Shown: piece after piece, positions 1 through 11,500 of the stretch | Numbering within the stretch: the stretch's first letter is position 1 | How the letters are laid out: each line of letters opens with the position of its first letter | Assembly: GCA_003116995.1 (NCBI GenBank) | Contig: BDSL01000097.1 | Span: 1 to 64,000, forward strand | Source: Yamagishiella unicocca | Lineage: Eukaryota; Chlorophyta; Chlorophyceae; Chlamydomonadales; Volvocaceae | Length of the DNA stretch: 64,000 nt | Reading direction: 5' to 3' | Translations under genes and position numbers: made by a program | Notes under the pieces: model-generated | Seen by the model: the letters and a program-made list of their open reading frames with translations, nothing else | The model's database searches: none | Told to the model about the DNA's origin: nothing

Positions 1-1350
1 CCACTCACCCCTCACTCCACCACTCACCCCCACTCAACCCCACTCAACCCCCACTCAACCCCACTCAACCCCACTCACCCCCACTCACCCCCACTCACCC
101 CCACTCAACCCCCACTCACCCCCACTCACCCCCACTCAACCCCCACTCAACCCCACTCAACCCCCACTCAACCCCCACTCAACCCCCCACTCAACCCCCC
201 ACTCAACCCCCACTCAACCCCCACTCACCCCACTCACCCCACTCAACCCCACTCAACCCCCACTCAACCCCACTCAACCCCCACTCAACCCCCACTCAAC
301 CCCCACTCAACCCCCCACTCAACCCCCACTCAACCCCACTCACCCCCACTCAACCCCCACTCAACCCCCACTCAACCCCACTCAACCCCACTCAACCCCC
401 CACTCAACCCCCACTCAACCCCCACTCAACCCCACTCAACCCCCACTCAACCCCACTCAACCCCACTCACCCCCACTCAACCCCACTCAACCCCCACTCA
501 ACCCCACTCAACCCCCACTCAACCCCCTCAACCCCCCCCCACTCAACCCCCACTCAACCCCACTCAACCCCTCTCAACCCCCACTCAACCCCCCCACTCA
601 ACCCCCACTCAACCCCCACTCAACCCCCACTCACCCCCACTCAACCCCCACTCAACCCCCACTCAACCCCCACTCAACCCCCACTCAACCCCCACTCAAC
701 CCCCACTCAACCCCCACTCAACCCCACTCAACCCCCACTCAACCCCCACTCAACCCCACTCAACCCCCACTCAACCCCACTCAACCCCCACTCACCCCAC
801 TCAACCCCCACTCAACCCCCACTCAACCCCCACTCAACCCCACTCAACCCCCACTCAACCCCCTCAACCCCCACTCAACCCCCACTCAACCCCCACTCAA
901 CCCCACTCAACCCCACTCAACCCCCCTCAACCCCCACTCAAACCCCCACTCAACCCCACTCACCCCCCCCCCCCACTCACCCCCTCAACCCCACTCAACC
1001 CCCACTCAACCCCCACTCAACCCCCACTCAACCCCCACTCAACCCCCACTCAACCCCCACTCAACCCCCACTCAACCCCCACTCAACCCCACTCAACCCC
1101 ACTCAACCCCCACTCAACCCCCACTCAACCCCCACTCAACCCCCACTCAACCCCCACTCAACCCCACTCAACCCCCACTCAACCCCCACTCAACCCCCAC
1201 TCAACCCCACTCAACCCCACTCAACCCCCACTCAACCCCCACTCAACCCCCACTCAACCCCACTCAACCCCCACTCAACCCCACTCAACCCCACTCAACC
1301 CCCACTCAACCCCACTCAACCCCCACTCAACCCCACTCAACCCCACTCAC
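1..1350. repeat. C-rich minisatellite, CCCCACTCAA family
   Basis: Array of 9-12 bp units of the form CCCCACTCAA(C), with slippage in the C runs. It fills the left edge of the window and runs without a break into the 10-bp array at 1351. Both lie inside the intron before the first visible exon of the stromal processing peptidase gene. I see no coding or regulatory content other than the repeat. Confidence 0.95.
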
Positions 1351-1610
1351 CTCCACTCGCCTCCACTCGCCTCCACTCGCCTCCACTCGCCTCCACTCGC
1401 CTCCACTCGCCTCCACTCGCCTCCACTCGCCTCCACTCGCCTCCACTCGCCTCCACTCGCCTCCACTCGCCTCCACTCGCCTCCACTCGCCTCCACTCGC
1501 CTCCACTCGCCTCCACTCGCCTCCACTCGCCTCCACTCGCCTCCACTCGCCTCCACTCGCCTCCACTCGCCTCCACTCGCCTCCACTCGCCTCCTCTCGC
1601 CTCCACTCGC
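1351..1610. repeat. 10-bp minisatellite CTCCACTCGC, 26 units
   Basis: Twenty-six head-to-tail copies of CTCCACTCGC, nearly perfect (one CTCCTCTCGC variant). The array ends 10 bases before the exon at 1621, so the repeat itself supplies the pyrimidine-rich tract of the 3' splice site. Confidence 0.95.
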
Positions 1611-1620
1611 CTCCCCCCAG

Positions 1621-2915
1621 ATCTACGACGCGCTCAACGCCTCCGTGGCAGTGCTGCGGGACATCCGCTACGCCCCGGTGAACCGCCGCGAGCTGGCTCG
1701 CGCCAAGACCACCCTGCTGACCCGCCACGAGAGCGACCTGAAGGACAACGCATACTGGCTGGGGCTGCTCACGCACCTGCAGGTGGGGTGGAGCGGGAGG
1801 CGGGGGTTGGAGTGGGAGTGGGAGGCGGGGAAGGGGAAGGGGAGGTGGGAGGCGGGGAGGGGGAGGCGGGGAGGGAGAAGGGTTTTGAGGGAGGGGGAAG
1901 GGGGAAAGAGAGGAAGGTTTGGAGCGCGAGGGGATTGCAGGTGGGGCCCCGGTATGCGCGCAGGACATACGCGGGCGATGGGTTTTGGTCGGAAGGCACC
2001 TCCTCCTCCACCTCCTCCACCTCCTCCACACGTCCACGCAGCCGGCACGGCCTGTTGTTCACCCCCGCCCCCCAGTCGCGTTACCGGTTCTTTTACTGTA
2101 ACCCCCCCCCACACACACACACACCGCCTCCCCTCCCTGCCCCGCACCCCCTGCCCCGCACCCCCCCGCAGAACCCGCACGTGCCGCACAAGAACCTGGA
2201 GTGCCTCCGGGACCTGCAGCGACTGTACGACGCCGCCACGGTGGACGACATCAAGTACGTGTACGAGCAGTTCAACTTTGACGACAACCACATCTACACC
2301 TGCGTGGGGACAAGCGGTGAGGGCGGGGGGTCGGAAGGGGGACCCGGGGGCGGGGGTCGGAAGGGGGACCCGGGGGCGGGGGTCGGAAGGGGAACCCGGG
2401 GGCGGGGGTCGGAAGGGGGACCCGGGGGCGGGGGTCGGAAGGGGGACCCGGGGGCGGGGGTCGGAAGGGGGACCCGGGGGGCGGGGTTCTGACCGCTTCG
2501 TAGCCCCACGTGAGGGCTGCGTGGCTCACCGCATCCACGTGACCGAACCCATGAGCCATCGTGGCACCCCACAGACCCAGCGAACCAAACGAACCCCCAT
2601 GGGCACCCCTCCACAGGCAAGGAGGCCCCTCCCGCCCCCGAGCACCCTCTCTCCGGCCTATCGCACCTGGAGGATGAAGACGAGGAAGACGAGGGGCTGG
2701 CGGCGAGCGGGGCGGGCGCCGCGGCCGCTGCTGGCGGCCCGCTGCCCAATCCCATGGCGCTGTTCACCGCCTGGATGGCGGCGGCGCAGTCGCAGAACAT
2801 CCGCAGCGCAGTGAACAACATGCAGCAGCAGGCCGGCGGCACGGAGGGCGCGCCGGGTCAGGAGGGGCAAGGGCCCGGCGGGGCGGGGCAGGGGCAAGGG
2901 GAGGGGCCAAGGTAA
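1621..2915 (+). CDS. SPP: Stromal processing peptidase (M16 metalloprotease), C-terminal part, partial
   Basis: Stromal processing peptidases are zinc proteases of family M16 (pitrilysin-like) that remove transit peptides from imported chloroplast precursors. Only the last three exons are in the window: 1621-1782, 2172-2316 and 2617-2915 (stop TAA 2913-2915), 201 residues. Introns are GT-AG and phases fit (0, then 1). The conserved C-terminal M16 text is in the first two exons: an arginine-rich helix ending RAKTTLLTRHESDLK, then NAYWLGLLTHLQ, then a segment ending YEQFNFDDNHIYTCVG. The last exon is an acidic stretch followed by a Gly/Gln/Pro-rich tail, which looks lineage-specific. The HXXEH zinc site must lie left of the window. 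The call rests on remembered resemblance to plant SPP; another M16 protease is the main alternative. Confidence 0.8.
2331..2487. repeat. 26-bp intronic minisatellite, 6 units
   Basis: Six tandem copies of a G-rich 26-bp unit starting TCGGAAGGGGGACCCGGGGG, at 2331, 2357, 2383, 2409, 2435 and 2461. It lies inside the last intron of the stromal processing peptidase gene. Confidence 0.9.
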
Positions 2916-5276
2916 AGGGTCGAGCTGACGAGGCAAGGTTGCTGGAAAAGGAGGCGGCAGGCTTAAATGACTGGGGGTCGCAAGGCGAGCGGGTATACCG
3001 TAATAGGGTGATGAGGGGTAGAGCATAGGGCCCGTCGTCGCGCCGCGCCGCGAAGAGTAACCGCGAAGAGTGGAGAGGTTCTTGTAAGTGTGTTGGTTGA
3101 GACGTGTGGTTTGTTGGCGGGGGGAGGGCCCTGGCAGTGCGAGGGCCGTGGAGGTTGTGTCGAGCGAGTTGAAGGCGCTGAGAGGGGTGGGGCCCGGGCC
3201 TAACGCCCGCAGAGACGGCCCTGGTCCTCACCCCGTGTTCCCTCCTTGGTGGGATCCAGGATCCAGGTGCTGCTGGGATCCAGCGTGCTGCCAGGATCCA
3301 GGTGCTGCCGGGATCCAGATCCTGCCGGGATCCAGGTGCTGCAGGCAGGGAGCGGCGCGGTGGCGGTGTAAGGCTTCTGTTGGTGGCGGTTGCGAGGACG
3401 AGGGAGGTGGCAGGACATCCTGGCCGGCTGTGAGGGCTTGCCGGCCTGCAGGGCTGCGAGCAGCTCGATTACGTATTGGCGTCTGGTTGCCTGATTGGTG
3501 CAGAGAACCGAGGACAGAGAACAGAGAGGATATCAAGGAAAGCAGCTCCCAGCGCTGCTCCGAAACGGGGGGCCCGGCGCTGCTCCGAAACCGGGGGCAG
3601 AGCAGCTCCCAGCGCTGCTCCGAAACCGGGGGTACGCGGACTAGGCACAGAGCGGTGCGCCGTGACGAGCAACCGCTGGCGGCGCCGCGAATAGGCCGGG
3701 ATCCGGGATCCTCGGATCAGACGCTATTGGCGTACGGCATTCTTCTTCTCCATGCATTCTCCCCTGCTGCAGGCATCAGAGTATTCTGTCGACTAACCCG
3801 AATTCGGCGGCGTCGTCTTGGCCGCGTTGTTGCGTTGCGATGGTGGTGGTGGTGATGGTGGTTAAGTGATGAACATGGAAAGGAAACTGTTGCTGCTAGT
3901 TAGTGTGCTCCGCTGTGCTTTGGACCGTGTATATCAGCAACCGCGCACGGCAGCTCGATCCGCTTCGTACAGCCGTACGGCCTCCACGCCCCTCGTCTAG
4001 CCTAGTCATCGCCCGCCATGTGCTGTACGGCGGGGTCTCACCGGCGGCTGCGGCTCCCCCACATCCCCGTTCTGAGTGCGGCTGCTGGCGCTGGCGACTG
4101 CGTAGTGGTCGGTCGTTTGTGTAGGGCTGCAGAAGCGACCCAAGTCTTGGGGAGCAGGTGGTAGGACCGGGCAGGGCCGCAGAAGCGATCCAAGTCTTCG
4201 GGAGCAGGACCAGCAGGTGGTAGGACCGGGCGGTGCAGCTGCCAGTGTACCGGTGGGCTTCGCCGGCTTGCTGACTTGCTGGCTGGCCGGGTGGGTGGCT
4301 GGGTGACTTGGCGGCTCGCTGCTGCTGGCCATGTGGAGGCGAGGTGGAGGTCCCGGCGCTGTGTCGTGTGCTGTCGTGTGCCGCTGGTCTCCCATTTACA
4401 TGTATTGGACTTTGGAGTGTAACGCGGGGCGCGCACCCCTCCGGAGGCAGGTAACGTCGCCCGTTGCGGTTTCACGTCGTCCTCATATGCAGAGATGGAG
4501 CTGGTCCCGGGAGGAGGGAGAAGAGCACCCGCGACTGCCAGCCGTGCGCATCTGCTACTGCTGCTGGTGCGATTAGGGCTTCACGCGCTGCTAGCAGCCC
4601 CAACCGTTACACGACGTTGTCACGCTTAAATTCGAGATGGACGGCTGCTTCTCCCGCAAAATAGTCGTCACTTCGACCCCTGCTTCTTACAGATAGGTTT
4701 CCCTTCAACACTCCTGGACGCATGGTCCATCTGTGCGCGTTGGTGGCACAGGCGCTGGTTGGCCTGATCGCCCCCCCAATACACCCCGGGGACGGCAAGG
4801 CATATCCCCCCGCCCGCAATGCTCCCCTCCTAACTACCCACCTGCCTGCCTCGTGCCTCTGCCTAGTCGAGGAATCCTCCTCTCCAGGATCCATCTGCCT
4901 GGTATGCCTGGCGCCAAGCCGCACCATCCTCATCATCATCTCCTTTAAAACCGCGCCCCCCCGCTATGCACTGCAACCGGGTCGTCTCCCCCCGTCCCTA
5001 CCGTTTCAGTCCTCAGGTTCCTCTCGAAACCTTCCACAGACACGCCAGTAACAACGCGACCAAGACAGCACCGCGCATACGTGCTTCGTGCCCTGCAGCT
5101 GCGCTGAGGCCCCTCCAGGCCGTGCAGTGTATGGTGGTGGAGGCGCACCTGCCCGCACACCGCCCGCACGCATCCCTCCCGCTACCAGAACCCCCACGGC
5201 AGGCATCCCCCAGCACCTCAGAAACCCCACGGCACGCACCCCCCTTAACCCAGCTCCGGCCCCGAAACCCTGACTC
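2916..5276. other. Intergenic region between two convergent genes, with short direct repeats
   Basis: No gene recognised. Contents: a cluster of GGATCC-containing repeats (GGATCCAGGTGCTGC and variants) at 3246-3345; direct repeats of GCGCTGCTCCGAAACCGGGGG at 3545-3635; a two-copy 60-70 bp tandem duplication around 4123-4240 (CAGAAGCGA..CCAAGTCTT..GGAGCAGG..GGTAGGACCGGGC); and TTACA (TGTAA on the minus strand) at 4607-4611 and 4687-4691. The TTACA sites could serve as poly(A) signals for the minus-strand gene ending at 5277. Confidence 0.6.
3083..3087 (+). promoter_or_regulatory. Candidate poly(A) signal TGTAA for the peptidase gene
   Basis: TGTAA, the usual chlamydomonadalean polyadenylation signal, occurs 168 bases after the stop codon. 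A second TGTAA is at 3367-3371. The assignment is by motif and distance only. Confidence 0.4.
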
Positions 5277-8200
5277 CTAGAAGATGCGGCCGCCGGTGTG
5301 TCGGAGGGTGAGTCCGTCGGACTTGCCGCTGGTGGTGTCGTTCAGGAAGACGGTTGGCAGCAGCATGGGGCCTAGGGAGGAAGGGGGAGGGCACGGGCGG
5401 GAGGCGGAGGGGAGGCGGAGGGGGTCGAGCAGCAGCGACGTGGGAGGTCACAGGCAGGGTTGCAGGCACAGTAAGAGGTGACGAATGATGTGAGCGGCAG
5501 CCGCCTGTGTCAGTGCACGCTGACAGGACCCTGGGGCTCGGACGGAGGTTAGCTCCCAGGCAGGAAGCGCGCCTGCCTTCCAGCTGACACCTAAACAACA
5601 AACAACAACATCAACGAGAGCACAAGACCAAACCGCATGGGCCCGGGTCCGGGGCTCGGGGTCCCGCATCCCGCCACGCACCCTTAATAGACGTGGGTGT
5701 CCTGCCCTGCTGCAGGCACTTGTCCAGATAGGGCAGGTCGCGAATGTAGTCGTTGCCTGACGGCACCTGCTCCGAAGCCAGCGCTGCAATGAACTCCTCC
5801 TCGTCAGGGCTGAGGCCGCCCAAGACCTGCGGCTCAGCGGCGGGCCGCGGGGTGGGTGTGCGTGCTGCTGTGCTGCCAAGCTACTTCGCCCCTAAGCTGC
5901 GGGGGCGTGCCTGCGTGCCTGCGTGTGTGTTGCTCTTCCACTGCTGAGACGTTTGGTTCGTTCCGAGCTCCTGATGTGACACTACGGCTATATAGCTATA
6001 TATACCCGCACTCGAAAGTGAAGGCACACCTTCGTCCCATCCTTTGCACCTTTTTCGGAAGAGAAGCCTGCCTTGCCGAACACCTGGGCTTGCTTGGACC
6101 ACCAATTGCGGTACGGCGCCCCAAGCCAGCCCCAACTACCCCACCAGACCAACCGCCAACCAACCTGTCGGCACGCCTCCACGAATGTCCCCACGTCCAC
6201 GCGGCCCCACACGCCCGCCACCACGTCCTTCGCGCCGTCGTGGCGGGCGCCCACCATCTCAGTCGCCCGCCGGAGGATCTGCACAGACAGCAGGCGCGTT
6301 GACAAGGAGGCGGTGTGCGGTGAAGTGGTGTCGGGAGCAAGTGCGGGCGGCGGTGTGGCCATCGTGTCTGTATGCCTGATGAAGCCCGACCCTGAGCCCA
6401 GGCACCCAGGGTTTCGAAATCCTGCCTTGCCCTAGCGCCCCAGCCCCAGCCTCCCCCCTGCCCTGCCCTAGCGCCCCAGCCCCAGCCTCCCCCCGCCGAC
6501 GCACGTCGTGGCTGACTAGGTTGTAGCGACTGAGGAACCCGCGGGGGATCTTCCAGTTGACGCCTGCGCGCATGAGTCAGACGTGCAAGTGCCGGATTCG
6601 TCAGCCGGGCAGTGGACTGAGCTACCCCACCCTACCGCCCTACCACCCTACCGCCGTCCTAACCCACATGGGAAAAGGACGGGCAGCATCATACCCCATC
6701 AACCCCCCTACCACCCGACCAAACACAGCGATACGTTCCGGTTAACATGCACACCACAGGCAAGTCAGCATACGGTACTCGAGTACTCGACTACCAGTCC
6801 GCCTTTGCGCTTACGTCCTACGACCTCGCCGGACCCCACCCAGCCCCGGCGCGCCCGGATGCCCACCCGTGGTTTTGAGGATGTCGAGTGATTTGGTCCC
6901 CTTGTTGGTCTGTGTTACGAACAAAGAATGGCTCAGGCTGGAGGGCTGGGCGTACATCTCCGCTGGGTTCACTTGGCCCTGGGGAAGGGGCAGGGAGGGA
7001 CGGGGGAGGGAGGGACGGGGGAGGAAGAGAGTGGGGAGGGGGAGATGATGGTGAGCGGCTGGGGGGCCGGGTAAGGACCCGGTTGGGGGGTTGCAAGGAA
7101 GACCCGGTTGGTTGGAGGTAGAGGGTGCTCGGCGCTGGGGTATGGAGCAGGCAGGAGTCCCAGGAGCCGGGTGGATCGGCCCTTGGTCCCTGGACCCTGC
7201 CACCGCCGGCGACTGCGGGCTGGAGCACGTAGGGTAGGGGGCCTTGGGGGCCGTGAAGCTCCTTGGGAGGAGGGGGGAGTGCGTCCGCAGAGCCCCACTG
7301 CCCCTCCCCGACCTCAAGACCCTGTACACCGCCTTTCCCCCACCACCCCACTCCCAAACCCGCGCAGGACCCCCTCCGCCCCCTCCGCCGCCCCCTCCGC
7401 CGCCCCCTCCGCCGCACCTGCAGCAGCGCCACTCGCAGGTACTCCAGGTCCTCGAAGAAGACGTTGCTGCCCTTGAACTGCACGGCGTCCGTACAATAGC
7501 GTTGGTTAGGGTAGTTGCAAACGCAGGCTTGGCTGTGGCCCTCCCATCAGCGTCCCACTGCTGCCGCTGCTAAAGCTACTGCTGCTGCTGCCGCTACTGC
7601 TGCCGCGCTAGCTCGGCCCTCACCGATTGTATAACGGCCAACGACACGCGCCTGGTGAAGTCGTCCTCCTCGGGGGTAATGTCCGGCATGGACTCACGCA
7701 CCGCCTGCGTGTGCCGTACAGCCGTACAGCCGTACACGCAAAAGGCAGCGGCACAAAATCAGTACGAGAGCACAGTCCGGGGCTCTTGTCGGATCTGGCG
7801 CTGGGTTTCCCTTCGCGCGTGTAGCCCTGGTCGGCCCTAGCCAGCCAGCACTTGCGGTCTCTCGGCGGCGCCCGCGCCGGGTCCTCGAACCCCTTTCCCC
7901 ACAGTCCGGAGCACTCCGCCAGAGCCCTATGACAACAACGCATCCCGTCCCCTCCGAAACCAGTTCTGAAGCGGGTGGTACGACAATGCCGCCAGTCGGA
8001 TACCGCCCACGTGCTTGACGACTGCACGATGGGGAAACCCGAGCCCCGGGCACCAGACCTCGCCGGGCACCAGACTCCCCCCCAGGGCACTAGACCAGAC
8101 CCCCCGGTACACCAGAACCCCCGGGCACCAGACTTCCCCCCCCCCCTCCGCTCTCCCATAGCTCACCAACTCCCCCAGTTCTCCTGCTAGTGCCCAAAAC

Positions 8201-8508
8201 CGGTTCTGCGAAACGTTTCCGTGCGTCGCGCGGGGTTCTCGCTTCCTGTCGTCTCGCCGTAGCCGCTTTAGCTTAGCCACCAAAGGTCATATTACGACCT
8301 TCGGCTTTAGTATCCCCAACCCAGTTCTCCAGCATGCATCTCAAAACGTCTGTTTTTAAACGGTTTTTTTCGGGCATCCACGGGTCTTCCTCGAAACCCC
8401 CGGCACCAGACGCAGCGATGCCGGGACGGCTTTGTGTCCCACCTGGATTAGGTTGTCCCGGCTGATCCGGTCCGGGGCGGCACCCGCGAGCTCAGCGCTG
8501 CGCTCCAT
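5277..8508 (-). CDS. Conserved-looking eight-exon protein, function unknown
   Basis: I do not recognise the family. Exons in transcript order are 8508-8407, 7704-7624, 7477-7418, 6978-6867, 6563-6505, 6278-6165, 5826-5682 and 5371-5277 (stop TAG 5279-5277). All introns are GT-AG on the minus strand and every phase matches, giving about 255 residues. Visible features: a helical N-terminus; a segment SFKGSNVFFEDLEYLRVALL; a polar stretch reading TQTNKGTKSLDILKTTG; WKIPRGFLSRYNLVSHD; an acidic segment SPDEEEFIAALASEQ; and a basic C-terminus ending GGRIF. No signal peptide, membrane helix or catalytic motif is evident. The start is uncertain: ATG 8508 is the first in-frame Met I can use, but coding-like sequence (PAGFPERLEALWGAI) continues upstream to about 8555. 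A TATA-like run at 5989-6006 is intronic. Confidence 0.65.
8320..8400 (+). repeat. Dispersed short repeat family A, copy 1 (intronic)
   Basis: Contains CCAGCATGCATCTCAAAACG, then a TTTAAACGGTTTTTTT core, then CATCCACGGGTCTTCCTCG and AAACCCC. Near-identical copies occur at 14985-15060, 18715-18785 and 25365-25420 on the plus strand, and as partial reverse copies at 23945-24003 and 25135-25206. This copy lies antisense in the first intron of the unknown gene. Similarity to the 15-kb copy extends left to about 8265 (a TTAGCC-CCAAAGGTC segment). Confidence 0.75.
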
Positions 8509-8559
8509 GATCGCGCCCCACAGCGCTTCCAGCCGCTCCGGGAAGCCCGCGGGCACACG

Positions 8560-11500
8560 CCATGTGGAAGCCGGGTGCCGGCCACCTTGTCGTACGAATT
8601 GCGTACGGCAAGAGGCGTGGGGGTTGGGTTCGGTTGGAGCCGCCGGGGGCCGTTATGCGGGATGAGCGGTAGGGGCAGTGCGAGAGGGATGGGTGGGGAG
8701 TGGCGGGTATGGGTCAGTACTACGGAGGGGCTGCACTGGCTTAGCGGCGAGGATTTTGAAGGAGAGTCATTGGCGCTGATTGCTGCTTAGAGGGGCCTCC
8801 CGAATGATGCTTAGGGGGGCCTGACTGGGTGGGAAGTGTCTGAGGGAGTCCCGCGACCGAGCACTGTGGGCTGTCCAGAGCTTCGAATCAATCTATAGGC
8901 TTCGGGTCTTATGTGGCACATCATGATACTTGGTAGGCGCCGATGCCACGCACCTGTGGCGCCGAGCATGCTTCCTTGACAGTGGCTTTTCACGCAGCCC
9001 TCTTACAAGTTGATTGATGCTGGGTGTTATTATGAAGCTTCAGCAAAGGCTATTGCGCAGGAAACGTTTAGCATGAGGCACTTCACTAAGACTGTCGGGC
9101 GGTTCGTGCGAAAGCAAAGGAGAACGCCTTTGTCTACGTGATTTGGTAATCAACGTTTTAGGTTCAAATCGACGAGTGTGTCCATCCTAGTGCGATGCAC
9201 CTTGCGGGTGTACGACCGGCCGTACTGGGCGTTGCTGATACTTGCAGCTTGCCAGGTTCGCCAAACCCAAACGGAGATGGCCGTTTCCAATGGTCATTAA
9301 GGGTGGATTTATATTCCATATTCATGCTTTGCTATTTCCTATACAAGAGATTAATCGTGTCGGTTTCAACTTCGCTAGGCGGCGTGCTAGGTTTCCCGCA
9401 AGGTGCACAGCTGAAGTACAAAATGCACGCAAGTTCCCCCGCCTGCAACGCTACAAAGGTTGCGTAGCAAGTGTCCTTTCAGTACACCGGTAATGCCGTG
9501 CAATAAAGCAACTCCAGTTCCTTCCGGGGGCTTGGTCAGAGGAAGATCGTCCCTCCCTGAATTACACATAAAGGGGTGCCAGAAATGAAGCAATCCCTTT
9601 TACCGTGTAGCCCATCCGTCCGTCCTGAACAAGACGGACGGGTAAATCAGTGTAAATCCAAGTATTGGGGGGAATGCGCTGCCCGCTGATACCAGTAGGA
9701 GCTGACCTGCATACAGGTCCTCCGCTAGGCAGAATCGGTCGTGATAGGACAGGGTTGGATTCACTGCGCGTAGGAGGGGTTAACCACGGGCTGCCATCCA
9801 CGGTGCATTCGCGCTACAGCCCCGATAACATTACGCATTGGCTGGTGCCCGTGCTTTACGGTCTAGCGTTTAAGCAGCTTTTGGATCGTCACACCCCTTT
9901 CTCGTGCCTGCACCAGTGGTCGTCATTTGCGGAGGTTTGCGGTTTCGTGGACTGCGCAGCCACGGCCGCCCTGCGCCAGTGTTTACGACTCTCCTTTCCG
10001 CCTCCCTTTGGCTCGTTCGGTCATGCGCTCGGCATCACATTTTACAAAGAATAGAATCCAACCAATGCAATAACAGGCCCCGAGAAGAAGCTTAGTACGA
10101 TATCTGCGCCCCTGAAGGTATGGCCAGGGCAACGCGGCACGAAGAACCGGGATGGCCAACTCGAGTGACTCACATCACATACCGCCAAGGTCACGTCCAT
10201 TCAATGTAGTGGCCAGAGCACACGGCGCGAAAAACTGGGGTAGCCACAGAACGAACGATTTCAGTTTGGTGAGCCAGTCTGTAACAGGGTTGTACGCATC
10301 GCAGCAATCCCAACTTTGAAGTGAACTGAGCCAAGTCCCTTCCTGTTGCGCAAAGCACGGCAGGTCACACCAATTGAGCTGTGACGGCACATACACATAT
10401 ACACATACACACATACACACATTCACTTAAAATACACACATACACACATTCACACGGTCACACATTTTCACACACACCAATTATAATGCCAGGGCACGCG
10501 GCACGAAAAACCGGGATGGCAATGATGCAGTGTGAGCAGGCGCGCAGGCAATGCTGTCAGCGGCCAAGTGTTAGCTCCGACAACATATCAGGGATATAGC
10601 ACTCGACACGATTTCCTCACACGGCAATACTATGCTTTTTAAACGCGAGCGGACAACCACTATGAGGTGCCATGCATGCGCAGTAAAGCAATGCGCAGGC
10701 CTCTCCAAATCCGTACCAGGCAGGTTCGCGGAGTGCACACTGCCTCACTAATGCCCTGATTGGTTCCAGGATGGCAACGGGACCAACCGGGACGACGGGC
10801 ATATACTGCTAAACGCTAAACTAACGGAACCATGCTTCTGCCGGAGCACTTCGACTACAATGTGGGGATGGAAGGGAAGCTGTGCCGCAAAAATAACTGC
10901 TTCCACAAAGTCGCGCAAAAGTATTGTGGCGCACATCCCCACACACTCTGCATCCTGCATGGCAGATCAAGGCTTCTACAAGCCACGCCGACACTTTGTT
11001 GGCTTCCCGCTGCCAAAACGCACTGTAACAAAGTACCACTACGTACCATTCCAGTAATAATTCGTGTGCCCATCCGGAGCTGGGAGGAACGCTTGTAAAC
11101 AAGCGGTGCAGCAGCCGAGTGCCGAGCATCGCCAAGGTGATTCGCAATCAAGAGATGGCTTGGCGGCGTTGGAAGGCCGGGAGCAGCGAAGGCAAAATCG
11201 TCGCTGCAGGTTAGCAAAGTCACTCGCTGCTTAATTGCGATGCGCACGCCGATTCTGCAAGCTTCTTGATGGACGGGCTATTCGCCGAAGCGAATATTGC
11301 ATTACGCGCCCAGACAGACACGACGAAAGAGGAATGTTGGCCAACCCAGCCATCTTGGGATGCATCTGCAAAACAAGAAAATGAGGACGAACCGTTAGCC
11401 TTCCTCTTGGCAGAAGAGTTACGAGTACGTAACCATACAAGTTGTAGTAACGTAACTGTCGACGTCACAAAGTGGCAGGGCATAGCTGAGAGCGAATGCA

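Noticed and set aside
1327..2037. Long minus-strand frame rich in Arg-Val-Glu-Ala-Ser-Gly repeats
   Set aside because: It is the reverse reading of the 10-bp minisatellite and runs across the first coding exon of the peptidase gene on the other strand.
5989..6006. TATATAGCTATATATA run as a promoter
   Set aside because: It lies within an intron of the minus-strand gene and no transcript start is indicated there.
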